This document shows, one piece after another, positions 17,716 through 27,102 of a stretch of DNA of 64,000 bases. Location: contig NZ_QPJW01000009.1 in the NCBI RefSeq assembly GCF_003337355.1, positions 110,280 through 174,279 of the forward strand. Direction: 5' to 3'. Every line of letters begins with the position of its first letter. Positions within the stretch are counted from its first letter, which is position 1. The DNA is from Fontibacillus phaseoli. Its GTDB lineage: Bacteria; Bacillota; Bacilli; Paenibacillales; Paenibacillaceae. The translations under genes were made by a program, and so were the position numbers. The notes beneath the pieces were generated by a model that saw only the letters and a program-made list of their open reading frames with translations, ran no database searches and had not been told where the DNA came from.

Positions 17716-17754
17716 TGTAAGGTATTTTTATATGCCGTGTAAGGTATTATTACA
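17716..17754. promoter_or_regulatory. tandem GlnR/TnrA boxes upstream of glnA
   Basis: TGTAAGGTATTATTACA at 17738-17754 is a perfect TGTNA-N7-TNACA site. A second copy at 17716-17732, TGTAAGGTATTTTTATA, differs at one key position. The two are offset by 22 bases, two helical turns. The nearer box is centred about 50 bases upstream of the expected glnA start, the position from which TnrA/GlnR-type proteins usually activate. Confidence 0.8.
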
Positions 17755-17787
17755 CTAAGTACAAATTTGTCGACAAAAAGTGTAAAA

Positions 17788-17815
17788 GCCCTCCCGCTAC
17801 TAAGTGCGGGAGAGC
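17788..17815 (-). terminator. DAHP synthase gene terminator
   Basis: A stem CTCCCGC/GCGGGAG extended by flanking AGC/GCT pairs lies 33 bases beyond the aroF-type stop. On the minus strand it is followed by CTTTTACACTTTTT. Confidence 0.8.
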
Positions 17816-17847
17816 TCAAATTTGAAAGGAAACCACTGGATTTTTGT

Positions 17848-18888
17848 TTAAATTTGCACGGCCTTCGGCGTGTCAAACCTTTTTCCGACCAATGGGGCTA
17901 ACTTCTCCAGATCCTGCAGCAAAGCTGCAAACTGGTCCGGAAAGAGAGATTGCACGCCGTCCCCTGTCATCGAATTGTCCGGATCGGTATGCATTTCGAT
18001 AATGAGTCCATCCGCGCCGGCGGCTACGGATGCCTTGGTCATAGGCTCGACGAGTTCCCTGCGTCCCGTCCCGTGGCTAGGGTCGGAAATGACCGGCAAA
18101 TGGCTCAGATTTTGAAGTACAGGAATTGCCGACAAATCGAGCGTATTACGGGTATAAGTTTCAAACGTGCGGATACCGCGCTCGCAGAGCATCACGTTAG
18201 GGTTTCCGCCAGCCAAAATGTACTCGGCGGCATTCAGGAACTCATCATACGTGGAGCTGAATCCTCTTTTGAGCAGCACCGGCTTGCCGCAGGTTCCAAG
18301 CTTCCGCAGCAGATCAAAATTCTGCATGTTGCGGGTACCCACCTGCAAAATATCGGCGTATTCGGCGCAGACGTCGACATACTCCGGAGTCATAACTTCA
18401 GTAATGGTCAACAGATCGTGTTTTTTGCCTGCTTCGGCCATCATGACGAGACCTTCCACACCGACGCCCTGGAAGCTGTACGGGCCCGTACGGGGCTTAA
18501 AGGCGCCGCCGCGCAGCACTTGCCCGCCTGCAGCCTTCACGAGTCTTGCTATCTCGTCGATTTGTTCAGGCGATTCCACGGCGCAAGGGCCGCCCATGAC
18601 GACCAGATCTCCGCCCCCGATCTTCACGTCTCCGATGTTGATCACCGTATTTTCCGGGTGGAAGTCGCGGCTCGCTAATTTGTATGATTTAGATATTTTG
18701 ATGACATTTTCTACATCCTTCATCTGCCGCAAATGCTCAGCAAGCTTCGGTTCGATCTGGCCGATCAGGCCGATAACCGTCCGGTCTTTCCCGCGGGACA
18801 CATGGGTTTGCAGCCCTTCCTTTTCGATGACTGCGATAATTTCCTGAACGCGTTCCTCAGGCGTTTGATTCGAAGTAATAACGATCAT
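17848..18888 (-). CDS. aroF: 3-deoxy-7-phosphoheptulonate (DAHP) synthase with N-terminal regulatory domain
   Basis: A 346-residue type I-beta DAHP synthase, which condenses phosphoenolpyruvate and erythrose 4-phosphate in the first step of the shikimate pathway. Residues 1-70 form the ferredoxin-like/ACT-like regulatory domain (MIVITSNQTPEERVQEIIAV onward). The KDO8P-synthase-like barrel starts near VVMGGPCAVESPEQ, with LRGGAFKPRTGPYSFQG and VISDPSHGTGRRE as substrate and metal motifs. Feedback control by an aromatic product is expected for this architecture. It is a single gene with its own promoter and leader. The same protein is called aroA or aroF in different Bacilli. Confidence 0.94.
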   Translation of the reverse strand: MIVITSNQTPEERVQEIIAVIEKEGLQTHVSRGKDRTVIGLIGQIEPKLAEHLRQMKDVENVIKISKSYKLASRDFHPENTVINIGDVKIGGGDLVVMGGPCAVESPEQIDEIARLVKAAGGQVLRGGAFKPRTGPYSFQGVGVEGLVMMAEAGKKHDLLTITEVMTPEYVDVCAEYADILQVGTRNMQNFDLLRKLGTCGKPVLLKRGFSSTYDEFLNAAEYILAGGNPNVMLCERGIRTFETYTRNTLDLSAIPVLQNLSHLPVISDPSHGTGRRELVEPMTKASVAAGADGLIIEMHTDPDNSMTGDGVQSLFPDQFAALLQDLEKLAPLVGKRFDTPKAVQI

Positions 18889-18939
18889 GATTCCTTCATC
18901 CTCTCATTTGAACGGGTTTAACCCAACTAATTCGATGTA

Positions 18940-19038
18940 AAGCGTTCATCCGCAGAATACTATTTCGCTTGAACGCTTGTTCGCTTTTATGCTTTTATCC
19001 ATTAAAGTAAATATAACGGTTTTTACCTTTCTCGTCAA
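18940..19038 (-). promoter_or_regulatory. aroF promoter and leader hairpin
   Basis: On the minus strand TTGACG (19038-19033) and TATATT (19015-19010) are spaced by 17 bases, giving a leader of about 115 bases. The leader contains the perfect inverted repeat AAGCGTTC/GAACGCTT (arms 18940-18947 and 18971-18978) and a GGGTTTAACCC palindrome near 18915. It is not a T-box. The rest of 18889-19202 shows nothing I can name. Confidence 0.6.
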
Positions 19039-19202
19039 CCCTTTTCGCGTAATTAGTTACCTGCGGATACTGGCTATCCGCTTGATTGGACAATATCCAA
19101 CTATGTAGGGTAATTTATCCAATGAGAGAACACAAATCACGGCTCCCTTGGTTCCCCATTGGAAAAGTTCGAATGAAGGCAGGCTTGCCATAAACAAAAA
19201 AA

Positions 19203-19230
19203 GCGGCGCGGAAATAAACCTCCGCACCGC
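19203..19230 (-). terminator. CAP-domain gene terminator
   Basis: Arms GCGGCGCGGA and TCCGCACCGC pair over 10 bases with one mismatch. The minus strand continues with seven T residues. Confidence 0.8.
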
Positions 19231-19268
19231 TAATATCTGCACCGCCATTTTCAAGCATTCCTCGTTGT

Positions 19269-19958
19269 TTATCTGCCTACAAACTCTTGTGCCCAATACC
19301 CGTTATAATAGCCGACGCCGATCAAATTGTAATTGGCATTCAAAATATTGGCACGGTGGCCAGCGCTGTTCATCCAGGCATTAACGACTTCCGCAGGTGT
19401 TTTTTGTCCCATGGCAATATTCTCGCCAGCATAGCTGTAGCTTATGCCGAACTTCTTCATCATGTCGAACGGCGAACCGTAGGTTGGAGACGTATGGTCG
19501 AAATAATTGTTTTGGCTCATATCCTTCGCTTTTGCTAAAGCCATGTTATTCAATTCCGCATTACCGGCGAGCGGCTTCAGCCCCTGTTTGGCACGTTCCT
19601 GATTCACGAGCGTGATCACCTGGGTAGCAAATTGCGATTTGTCGGTGCTTGATCCGCTTTGGGAAGAAGAGCCGGAGTTAGTTGTGTTGCCTGTGTTGCT
19701 GGTGTTGCCCGAATTGCCGTTCTGAACCGTTCCGTTCGTTCCGCCAGTCGTACCTTGATTTCCGTTTTGCACCGGTTGTTGCTTATAGATTTCGTTCCAA
19801 GGAATCGAATAGAAGTAGGTTTTCCAATAGGACGTAGTATTCGTCGTATCATGATTATTGGACGCCGCCGAAGCCGATGCAGGCAAGACGAGACCTGCTG
19901 CCAGAATGGCAGTTAATCCTCCGGTAATCAAATGTTTTCTCATTCGGGTTGTTCTCAT
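19269..19958 (-). CDS. secreted CAP-domain (SCP/PR1, YkwD-like) protein
   Basis: A 229-residue exported protein. The signal peptide (MRTTRMRKHLITGGLTAILA, ending ASASA) is followed by a low-complexity Asn/Gly/Thr/Ser linker and a C-terminal CAP domain. The domain has the motifs VNQERAKQGLKPL, NYFDHTSPTYGSPFDMM and AWMNSAGHRANILN, with the conserved His residues. CAP proteins of Bacilli are often spore- or cell-surface proteins; no enzymatic activity is established for most. The start at 19958 puts the signal peptide first and follows GGAGATG. It is a single gene with its own terminator. Confidence 0.9.
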   Translation of the reverse strand: MRTTRMRKHLITGGLTAILAAGLVLPASASAASNNHDTTNTTSYWKTYFYSIPWNEIYKQQPVQNGNQGTTGGTNGTVQNGNSGNTSNTGNTTNSGSSSQSGSSTDKSQFATQVITLVNQERAKQGLKPLAGNAELNNMALAKAKDMSQNNYFDHTSPTYGSPFDMMKKFGISYSYAGENIAMGQKTPAEVVNAWMNSAGHRANILNANYNLIGVGYYNGYWAQEFVGR

Positions 19959-20093
19959 GCTGTCATCTCCTTGATAGCTAGTTTGATATAGTAACAATTT
20001 TGTAATCTTTCTATCAGGAGTATAACATGATTCTCGTAAAGAAGGACCCCGCAAAAGTTGGTAATAGAACTGAAATCTTCCCTTCATACATTA

Positions 20094-20129
20094 AAACCGC
20101 CCTTGGGATGCCATCCTAAAGGGCGGTTT
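20094..20129 (-). terminator. ispH terminator
   Basis: Perfect 11-base arms AAACCGCCCTT/AAGGGCGGTTT lie 35 bases past the ispH stop on the minus strand. Confidence 0.8.
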
Positions 20130-20163
20130 ATTGTAATGTTCGAACCAGCACTTGGCTTGCTTA

Positions 20164-21135
20164 TTAGCTGCGAACCTCATCGGTTTTACTCTTTACTCCT
20201 GCCTTCACCGGTGGCAGCAGCTTCTGCATATTGACGGTTCGTACAATTTCCCAGGTCGCCGGATCTTCGGGCTCATACTGCTCCAGGTAAGCGATGACCT
20301 CTTTCGTGATCGGCGTAGGCGTTGATGCGCCGGATGTCACCGCCACATTTTGAACGCCCTTTAGCCAATCGCGATTCAATTCGCTTACATCCGCGATCCG
20401 GTAAGCTGTTACCCCGGCAATCTCTTCGGATACCTGGGCAAGGCGGTTCGAATTGTTGCTGCGCGGGTCTCCGACCACGATGACCAGGTCGGCTTGCCCG
20501 GCTTGTTCCGCCACGGCCTCCTGCCGCACCTGAGTCGCCAGGCAAATCTCGTTGTGTACTTCGGCGCCGGGGAATTTCTCCAGCAGTTTTTTCATGATAT
20601 GCTTGATGTCCCATTGACTCATCGTCGTCTGGTTCGTAATCACGATTTTATCGCCTGCCACTTCCAGAGCTTCTATCTCTTCTTCCTTCTCGATCAGATA
20701 AACTTTGTCAGGAGCAACGCCAACGGCGCCTTCCGGTTCAGGATGGCCTTTTTTACCAATATAGATGATAGCATAGCCTTCAGCCACTTTTTCACGGATT
20801 AGAACATGCGTCTTCGTGACGTCTGGACAGGTTGCATCCACGGTTGTAAGACCTTTGTCCCGCGCCAGCTTTCGTACTTCCGGAGATACGCCGTGTGCCG
20901 TAAAAATGACGGTTCCGCTCTCCACCTGCTCCAAAATTTCCATCCGGTTGGGACCGTCCAGCGTGATAATGCCTTCATCCTCAAAAGAATTCGTGACATG
21001 ACTGTTATGAACGATCATGCCCAGTATATAAATCGGGCGCGGAAGATCTAGGTTTTTGGCGGCCTGTCTGGCCAGTACCATCGCATCCACAACCCCGTAG
21101 CAGTAACCGCGCGGCGAGATTTTAATAACTTCCAT
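20164..21135 (-). CDS. ispH: 4-hydroxy-3-methylbut-2-enyl diphosphate reductase
   Basis: A 323-residue iron-sulfur enzyme of the last step of the MEP isoprenoid pathway, making IPP and DMAPP. The three [4Fe-4S] ligands are Cys12 (GYCYGV), Cys103 (DATCPD) and Cys198 ([11 protein letters not shown]). His43 and His81 (TAHGVSPE) and the TNQTTMSQ segment are the substrate-binding residues. The start has a weak AGGGAT site. It lies about 60 bases beyond the histidine kinase gene on the same strand and may be read from the same transcript. Confidence 0.95.
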   Translation of the reverse strand: MEVIKISPRGYCYGVVDAMVLARQAAKNLDLPRPIYILGMIVHNSHVTNSFEDEGIITLDGPNRMEILEQVESGTVIFTAHGVSPEVRKLARDKGLTTVDATCPDVTKTHVLIREKVAEGYAIIYIGKKGHPEPEGAVGVAPDKVYLIEKEEEIEALEVAGDKIVITNQTTMSQWDIKHIMKKLLEKFPGAEVHNEICLATQVRQEAVAEQAGQADLVIVVGDPRSNNSNRLAQVSEEIAGVTAYRIADVSELNRDWLKGVQNVAVTSGASTPTPITKEVIAYLEQYEPEDPATWEIVRTVNMQKLLPPVKAGVKSKTDEVRS

Positions 21136-21197
21136 TCTTCTATCCCTGCTTTCTCGTTCCCGGTTTTCCTTCCGGAGGGAACCTCCTCTATTATAGC

Positions 21198-22655
21198 CTA
21201 TTCCGGCAAGGCATTAAAGACGACCGGAAGCCAGATTACGAATGTCGCCCCTTCGCCAAACTTGGTCATGACTTCGACCGATCCTCCATGCTCGTCAATG
21301 ATCCATTTCGCGATCGATAAACCAAGCCCGGTTCCCGGCGTTACGCCACGGGAAGGATCCGCCCGGTAAAACCGCTCAAAAATATGGGGCACCTCGCTGC
21401 GGTCCATACCGATCCCGGTATCGGTAATGCGAATCCCGATCTGTTCGCCCGCACGGATCGCATCCAACGTAACGCTGCCTTCAGGCGTATATTTAAAGGC
21501 ATTTTCTATAAAAATAAAGAGCATTTGCTGTAAATAATCTTTGCTGCCAAAAACGCTTGCCCCATTCAGCACTTCCAGATCCCCTTGGACCCAGACTGCA
21601 TTACGCGGCAAAAACTGTGCCCTGCGGATCACTTCTTCCACGAGCGGAGCCATCGGCACCATCTCCCGCGCAATCGTCTGTCCGGCGTCCGCGCGCGCCA
21701 AGGACAGCATATCGTTCACCAGCCGGCTCATCCGCTGGGACTCATCCGCAATATCGTTTACGGCTTCCAGCGAAAAGTTTCTCAGCCGCTCCTCATCCAT
21801 CTCCGGGCGGGCCCCCTCTTCGGCAGACCAGATCTTTTTAAGCAGATCCACATTCCCGCGAATTGTTGTTAACGGGGTGCGCAGCTCATGGGAAGCGTCG
21901 GACACGAACCGCCGCTGCGTTGAATAGGCTTCGTCCAGCTCCTTATAAAATCCTTCCGTCCGGGCCAGCATACTGTTGACCGTGCCGATTAAGCGGCCGA
22001 TTTCGTCATTGGGCCCATCATAGTCAATCCGTACGCTAAGATCGTTACCGGTCTGAATCCCGCTCGCCGCCTCGATCACCTTGCCGATCGGCGCCATCGA
22101 TTTACGGGCAAGGAACAAACCGAAAGTGCTCGCCACTATAATCGTAATAAAGGAGCCGATAAGCAGAATCGTTTTCATCCGCTCCATAAGCCGGTCCTCG
22201 GCACCGGTATAGGCTGCCAGTTGAACAAGCCCGATTACCTTATCGTTCAAACTAACCGGAACCTGATACAACAAAAAAGAGTAGCCGTTCAACTGAGTGT
22301 TTTGAAATCTGAAAATCTTCGAAACCTCGCTGGAATCCGGTACCTGAAATTGCAATTGACGATCCAGCATGTTCCGGGAAAATCGGGTGTAGCCGTTCGT
22401 ATAATTATGAATTTGGACAAACAATTGCGCATCCTCAAGCCGCTCTGCCTGCATGGGATCAAGATACAGGTCAAGGCCTTGGGATAGACTGAAATTTTGC
22501 GAGTTTTTTATTTTCTCCGCCTGCTCTTCGAGCCGACTTTTCACTTCGCCATACGTATAAAACCTGACAAATCCGTAAATCGAAGCTCCGAACAAGATCA
22601 GGGTTACTGCCAAAATCCCCGTATACCAGGCGGTTAGCCGCCATCTCATCGACAT
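21198..22655 (-). CDS. sensor histidine kinase (OmpR-partner class)
   Basis: A 485-residue membrane kinase. There are two membrane segments, at about residues 10-31 and 163-185, enclosing an extracellular sensor region of about 130 residues. A HAMP domain follows, then the H-box [17 protein letters not shown] with the phosphorylated His, and a HATPase domain with N box ([10 protein letters not shown]) and G boxes ([17 protein letters not shown]). It starts 2 bases after the response regulator gene ends, so the two form one unit. The overall type is ArlS/YkoH-like. Its signal is unknown; the adjacent htrA gene hints at envelope or secretion stress as for CssS. Confidence 0.9.
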   Translation of the reverse strand: MSMRWRLTAWYTGILAVTLILFGASIYGFVRFYTYGEVKSRLEEQAEKIKNSQNFSLSQGLDLYLDPMQAERLEDAQLFVQIHNYTNGYTRFSRNMLDRQLQFQVPDSSEVSKIFRFQNTQLNGYSFLLYQVPVSLNDKVIGLVQLAAYTGAEDRLMERMKTILLIGSFITIIVASTFGLFLARKSMAPIGKVIEAASGIQTGNDLSVRIDYDGPNDEIGRLIGTVNSMLARTEGFYKELDEAYSTQRRFVSDASHELRTPLTTIRGNVDLLKKIWSAEEGARPEMDEERLRNFSLEAVNDIADESQRMSRLVNDMLSLARADAGQTIAREMVPMAPLVEEVIRRAQFLPRNAVWVQGDLEVLNGASVFGSKDYLQQMLFIFIENAFKYTPEGSVTLDAIRAGEQIGIRITDTGIGMDRSEVPHIFERFYRADPSRGVTPGTGLGLSIAKWIIDEHGGSVEVMTKFGEGATFVIWLPVVFNALPE

Positions 22656-22657
22656 CT

Positions 22658-23347
22658 CTAGGAGTCTCCTCTCAGTATGTAGCCTGCGCCGCGAATCGTC
22701 TGGATGACCCTTTTGCCGCCATACTCCTCCGTCTTTTGTCTGAGCATCGCGATATAGACCTCCAGCACATTGGACTCGCCGCTGTAATCATATCCCCAAA
22801 TTTTATCCATAATCAGATCGCGCGTCAGCAGCCGCTTCGGATTTTGCATGAACAGATGCAGCAAATCGAATTCCTTCGCCGTCAGTTCCAGACGTTGGCC
22901 TGCCCGCAGCACCTCGCGGGAATCCATGTCCATGAGAATGTCTTCAAATGCAAGCCGATGACTCTCGGTTTCGCCTGCCGGTTCTTTCCGTCTCAGCAAA
23001 GCGCGAACGCGCGCGAGCAGTTCCTCAAGCGCAAAGGGCTTCACCAGATAATCGTCCGCCCCGGTGTCCAGGCCCTTTACCCGGTTCTCTACTTCGTCTT
23101 TGGCCGTCAGCATCAGCACAGGAACCTTACTTCCGCCTTCACGCAGCCTGCGGCATACCTCAAACCCATCGATTTGCGGCATCATGACATCCAAAATAAT
23201 CAGATCGGGGTTTTCCGTAATTACTCTCGATAACCCTTCAGCACCATTAAGCGCCGTATGTACGTCATACCCTTCAAAAGCCAAACCCCGCCGCAGCATG
23301 GAGGTGATTTTTTCATCGTCATCAATGACCAGAATTGTAGATCTCAC
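22658..23347 (-). CDS. OmpR/PhoB-family response regulator
   Basis: A 229-residue response regulator. The receiver domain has VIDDDEKI at the N-terminus, the phosphoacceptor at Asp53 (IILDVMMPQ) and the switch residues T/K (MLTAKD, YLVKPF). The C-terminal winged helix ends in MLRQKTEEYGGKRVIQTIRG. It is co-transcribed with the kinase downstream. It lies 234 bases downstream of the htrA gene's stop with a terminator between, so it probably has its own promoter. Control of htrA is plausible but not shown. Confidence 0.93.
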   Translation of the reverse strand: MRSTILVIDDDEKITSMLRRGLAFEGYDVHTALNGAEGLSRVITENPDLIILDVMMPQIDGFEVCRRLREGGSKVPVLMLTAKDEVENRVKGLDTGADDYLVKPFALEELLARVRALLRRKEPAGETESHRLAFEDILMDMDSREVLRAGQRLELTAKEFDLLHLFMQNPKRLLTRDLIMDKIWGYDYSGESNVLEVYIAMLRQKTEEYGGKRVIQTIRGAGYILRGDS

Positions 23348-23529
23348 TTACCATCACTCCTTTTATTCAGGCCGCCCTTACTCATGCATTGGATAACTTC
23401 ACCGACAGTCGGGCAGCCAGCCATTATACTTCTTCTCACTCATTTATTTTAACAAAAAAACCGGACTTTTTAGAGACCAGCCAAACAAGCTTAGGCTAAA
23501 GCTTTGCCCTAAACCTCGGTTTAAAAAAA

Positions 23530-23551
23530 GCGGCAGGCCTCAGCCTGCCGC
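23530..23551 (-). terminator. htrA terminator
   Basis: Perfect 9-bp stem GCGGCAGGC/GCCTGCCGC with a 4-base loop, followed on the minus strand by seven T residues. Confidence 0.88.
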
Positions 23552-23581
23552 CTCTCTTTCTCGGACATGGTTCCCGCCCGC

Positions 23582-25237
23582 TTACTCCAGATTGTTAAAA
23601 TTATTCTTGTTGCCGATCGTAATTTTCAGATCCAGCTTGCGGCCGTCGCGAACTACATTAAAGGTCACTTCGTCGCCGACCTGCTGCGTCTGAATGTACT
23701 CGATCAGCGCTTCTTTAGTGGCAAAGGATTTCCCGTCCGCTCCGGTGATGATGTCGTAAGGGCGAAGATCCGCGTTATAAGCCGGAGATTTGAAGACGAT
23801 ATCAGATACGACAGAGCCTTCCTTCACGTCTGTTCCCATTTGCTTCGCCACTTCATCGGTCATCGTCATCAGTGTTGCGCCAATAAACGGTACCGGTTTT
23901 TGCGGAATTTTCTCATTGTTTTTCAGCTTGTCAAGCACTTCGCTAATCGTACTTGTCGGAATCGCAAATCCGATCCCTTGGGCATCCGAGCTTACCGCTA
24001 CGTTAATTCCTACGACTTCCCCGTTCAGGTTCAACAGCGGACCACCGGAATTTCCGGGGTTGATGGAGGCATCCGTTTGCAGCAGATGCTCGTATTCACG
24101 GTTCTTTTCCCCGTTCTCGCCGGCAATCGTAATGCCGCGTTCCTTCGCACTGAGCACACCGGCAGTTACTGTGTGGTCAAAACCTTGCGGATTGCCGATC
24201 GCCACGAGCCATTCGCCGACTTCCGTGTTGTCGGAGTTCCCCAGCGGAATCGAAGGGAAGTTTCCGTCGCCTTCAAGTTTCAGTACGGCCAAGTCCAGTT
24301 CATAGCTTGTGCCAAGCACTTTGGCTTCATACGGTTTATCCGTACCCTGAACCGTTACTTGAACAACATCCGCGTTATGCACCACGTGCTCATTGGTCAA
24401 AATATATCCGCTCTTATCGAAAATAAAGCCGGAGCCGATTCCCGTAGGAACAAGCTGATCCGATCCCGAGGAGGTTCCTCCTCCGTTATCTTCTGAATTG
24501 CCTCCGCTTCCGTAATCATCACCGAAGAAGTAACGGTAGAACGGGTCATTGCTGTAGGGATTGCTGCCCGAACCTTGCTTGCTTGAGCTGACCAGGGTTT
24601 CGATTTTCACGACCGCCGGTCCCGCTTGCTGAACTACGTTAGTCACGTCGCCGGGATTTGTGATCGGGTAAAGTGCCTGCGTAGCTTTGGATGAAGAAGA
24701 ACCGCTTTGGCTTTCTTTCGCGCTGTCGCCTCCGTTTGAAGTCGAAGGGGCCGGCGCAGCCACGCTTGCCGCAGGCTGATCTCCCGTGAATAAATTTTCT
24801 CTATCCGCAAACACCATCGCTCCGGTCATAATCAGCATCCCGGCCAACACGCCAGCCAGTACCGACTTGAACGACGATTTTTTCGGCGGTTTATTAAACT
24901 GCCAGTTACCCGAATTTTTTGCCGGTGAAGAGGATCTTCCGTCTCCATTGGCACCGCCTCCGATGCCGTCTCCCGCAGAACGAATCTCGTAAGACGCGGG
25001 AATCGGCCGAACCGGCTGCGGTCTGGTGATTTCCACTTCTTCTTGCTGCCGGGGCTCGTACGGATAAGCTCCGCCATCGCTGTTGTCGCCGTCTTTGCCA
25101 TAGGATTGAAAAGGTCCGTACGAATAATAATATGATGAGCCGGAACCTTCCGATTGCCGGGGTTTATCGTTGTTATTTTCGTTGCTGTTCATGTCCTCCC
25201 CAAAAGGCTGACCAGATTTGTTTCTTTCCTCGTCCAT
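23582..25237 (-). CDS. htrA: membrane-anchored HtrA-type serine protease
   Basis: A 551-residue quality-control protease. A Gly/Ser/Asn/Tyr-rich cytoplasmic region (residues 1-120) precedes one membrane span at about 126-144, a Ser/Ala-rich linker, a trypsin-like domain and a C-terminal PDZ domain. The catalytic triad is His284 (TNEHVVHNAD), Asp315 (YELDLAVLKL) and Ser397 (PGNSGGPL). It acts outside the membrane on misfolded proteins. The mRNA has a CCCCTGT/ACAGGGG hairpin (25255-25273) abutting the GGAGGG ribosome site, which could influence translation. The two-component pair downstream is a candidate regulator, by analogy with CssRS-htrA. Confidence 0.94.
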   Translation of the reverse strand: MDEERNKSGQPFGEDMNSNENNNDKPRQSEGSGSSYYYSYGPFQSYGKDGDNSDGGAYPYEPRQQEEVEITRPQPVRPIPASYEIRSAGDGIGGGANGDGRSSSPAKNSGNWQFNKPPKKSSFKSVLAGVLAGMLIMTGAMVFADRENLFTGDQPAASVAAPAPSTSNGGDSAKESQSGSSSSKATQALYPITNPGDVTNVVQQAGPAVVKIETLVSSSKQGSGSNPYSNDPFYRYFFGDDYGSGGNSEDNGGGTSSGSDQLVPTGIGSGFIFDKSGYILTNEHVVHNADVVQVTVQGTDKPYEAKVLGTSYELDLAVLKLEGDGNFPSIPLGNSDNTEVGEWLVAIGNPQGFDHTVTAGVLSAKERGITIAGENGEKNREYEHLLQTDASINPGNSGGPLLNLNGEVVGINVAVSSDAQGIGFAIPTSTISEVLDKLKNNEKIPQKPVPFIGATLMTMTDEVAKQMGTDVKEGSVVSDIVFKSPAYNADLRPYDIITGADGKSFATKEALIEYIQTQQVGDEVTFNVVRDGRKLDLKITIGNKNNFNNLE

Positions 25238-25398
25238 GGTGATGTACCCTCCTTCCCCTGTTCCTTACAGGGGTTATCTTGTTTTCTTGTTCTTATTTTG
25301 TACTATAAACCTTAAGCGTACCTTAAAAACAATTAAAAAGGAGATAAAAGCGAAAGAGTAAGGAATAGGTTTAAGAAGTAGGGTATAAAAATATAGGA

Positions 25399-26058
25399 TT
25401 ACTGTTTGGAGACCCATCCCTGTCTATGGGCATAAATGGCAAGCTGCGTCCGGTCTTCAAGCTCGCATTTCATCAATAGATTGCTGACATGCGTCTTCAC
25501 CGTTTTTATGCTGATGTGCAGTTCCTCGCCGATATCTTTGTTGCTTTTTCCTTCCGCGATCAATAGCAGCACTTCTTTTTCCCGTTCCGTCATGCCGGAA
25601 TCATCGCCCTGCACCGTCCTTTGGCGAAGTCCCCGCGTCAATGCCTGGGCTACGTCCCCCGTCATTACAGGCATTCCCCGGTAAGCCCCTTGCAGCGCAT
25701 AGATCAACTCTTCCGCGGACACGGTTTTCAGCACATAGCTGACCGCTCCGGACTCTACCGCTTGCACGACCAGCTCATCTTCAAGAAAGCTTGTCAAAAT
25801 TACGATTTTCATGCCGGGGAACCGGCTTAGCACCGCTTTTGTCGCTTCGGCGCCGTTCATGACCGGCATCATCAAATCCATCAAAATGATATCCGGATGT
25901 CCCAGCTCCACCCCGGCTTCCAAGACCTGTAGCGCTTCCTGGCCGTTTCCGGCCTCGGCGATAACCTCGAACCCGGGGTCCAGCATCAAATAAGTTTTAA
26001 GCCCCATCCGTACCATGTCATGATCGTCCACGATCATCACTTTGATTTTTCCGCTCAT
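25399..26058 (-). CDS. liaR: LuxR/NarL-family response regulator, LiaR-like
   Basis: A 219-residue regulator with receiver motifs VDDHDMVR, phosphoacceptor Asp61 (ILMDLMMPV) and a C-terminal LuxR helix-turn-helix (SNKDIGEELHISIKTVKTHV). It overlaps the kinase gene by 4 bases (ATGA). With the upstream kinase and the LiaF-like protein it completes a LiaFSR set, which senses cell-wall antibiotics and lipid II damage in Bacilli. No liaIH target genes are next to it. Confidence 0.92.
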   Translation of the reverse strand: MSGKIKVMIVDDHDMVRMGLKTYLMLDPGFEVIAEAGNGQEALQVLEAGVELGHPDIILMDLMMPVMNGAEATKAVLSRFPGMKIVILTSFLEDELVVQAVESGAVSYVLKTVSAEELIYALQGAYRGMPVMTGDVAQALTRGLRQRTVQGDDSGMTEREKEVLLLIAEGKSNKDIGEELHISIKTVKTHVSNLLMKCELEDRTQLAIYAHRQGWVSKQ

Positions 26059-27098
26059 TCCCGCTCTCCCCTTTTACCATCCTCAAACTTTGGAATATGT
26101 ACCCTGATCGTCGTTCCCGCACCGGGCTTGCTGATAATTTCCACATGTCCCCCAAGCTTCTCGGCCCGTTCCCGCATCGTGGTCAGCCCGTAAGACCCCT
26201 GTTTCTGAGAGGTGCCGCTAAACCCTTGTCCATCATCGCTGATGCTGAGCACGACCTGTCTCGGCCCTTCCCGCAGCGACAAACTGACCAACTGGGCCCC
26301 GGCATGCTTGACGATGTTCGCCATTGCTTCTTGTACAATCAGAAATAATTGATGCTCTTTTGCTTCCGACATGTCGCCTTGCACATCCATGTCCTTGATC
26401 CCTTTAAGTCCATTTTGCCTGCAGTAATCGGGAAACCACTGATCGAGCGCTTCCGCAAGACTCTTTCCGACCAGTTCCATGGGGCGAAGCTGGGCGATCA
26501 ACGCCCGCATTTGTTTTTGCGCCGTATTGGACATCAAGATGAGCTGATCCATGACCGCATGCGCTTGCGCCTCGTTATTTTCCAGCACTTTAGGAAGGGA
26601 GGAAGCCGCCATATGAATCGCAAACAACTGTTGGCTGACCGTGTCGTGCAAGTCACGGGCCAGCCTCCGCCGTTCTTCAAGAACGGCCTTCTCCGCAGCC
26701 TGTTCCTTCTCCACCACTTCCTGCTCCCCGAGCCGTTGAAGAAGCTGCATCTTTTTTTCTACCGCATCCGTCATGTTGTTGAATTCCTGATATACTCCGG
26801 CAAAAGTCTGATCCACCGTTTCCGGCATACGTACCGATAAATTGCCTTTAGCTACCTGGAGCATGTTCAGATGCATCAAATCAATCCGCCCCTGGATACG
26901 CCGTCCGGCGACATACCCGATAATGAGCGTCAAAACGACGACACCCGCCATATCGTAAATCCATATCCGGGAATCATTGACCACAATGACCCCGGTTACG
27001 GTCCCGATATAGAGAGTAATCGCCGCCAAACCGCCTGCCAGCAAGAAGAAAAGCAGAAGCTCCCATTTCGTATTTTTCAAAATCCGTTGCACCATCAT
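26055..27098 (-). CDS. liaS: sensor histidine kinase, LiaS-like
   Basis: A 347-residue intramembrane-sensing kinase. Two membrane segments (about residues 14-38 and 44-64) are joined by a very short external loop, the hallmark of this class. A HAMP region and coiled coil follow, then a HisKA_3 dimerisation domain with His151 (LARDLHDTVSQQLFAIHM) and a HATPase domain (SDDGQGF, SYGLTTMRERAEKLGG). The partner LiaF-like protein is encoded just upstream and the regulator downstream with a 4-base overlap. Confidence 0.93.
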   Translation of the reverse strand: MMVQRILKNTKWELLLFFLLAGGLAAITLYIGTVTGVIVVNDSRIWIYDMAGVVVLTLIIGYVAGRRIQGRIDLMHLNMLQVAKGNLSVRMPETVDQTFAGVYQEFNNMTDAVEKKMQLLQRLGEQEVVEKEQAAEKAVLEERRRLARDLHDTVSQQLFAIHMAASSLPKVLENNEAQAHAVMDQLILMSNTAQKQMRALIAQLRPMELVGKSLAEALDQWFPDYCRQNGLKGIKDMDVQGDMSEAKEHQLFLIVQEAMANIVKHAGAQLVSLSLREGPRQVVLSISDDGQGFSGTSQKQGSYGLTTMRERAEKLGGHVEIISKPGAGTTIRVHIPKFEDGKRGERE

Positions 27099-27102
27099 AA
27101 GC

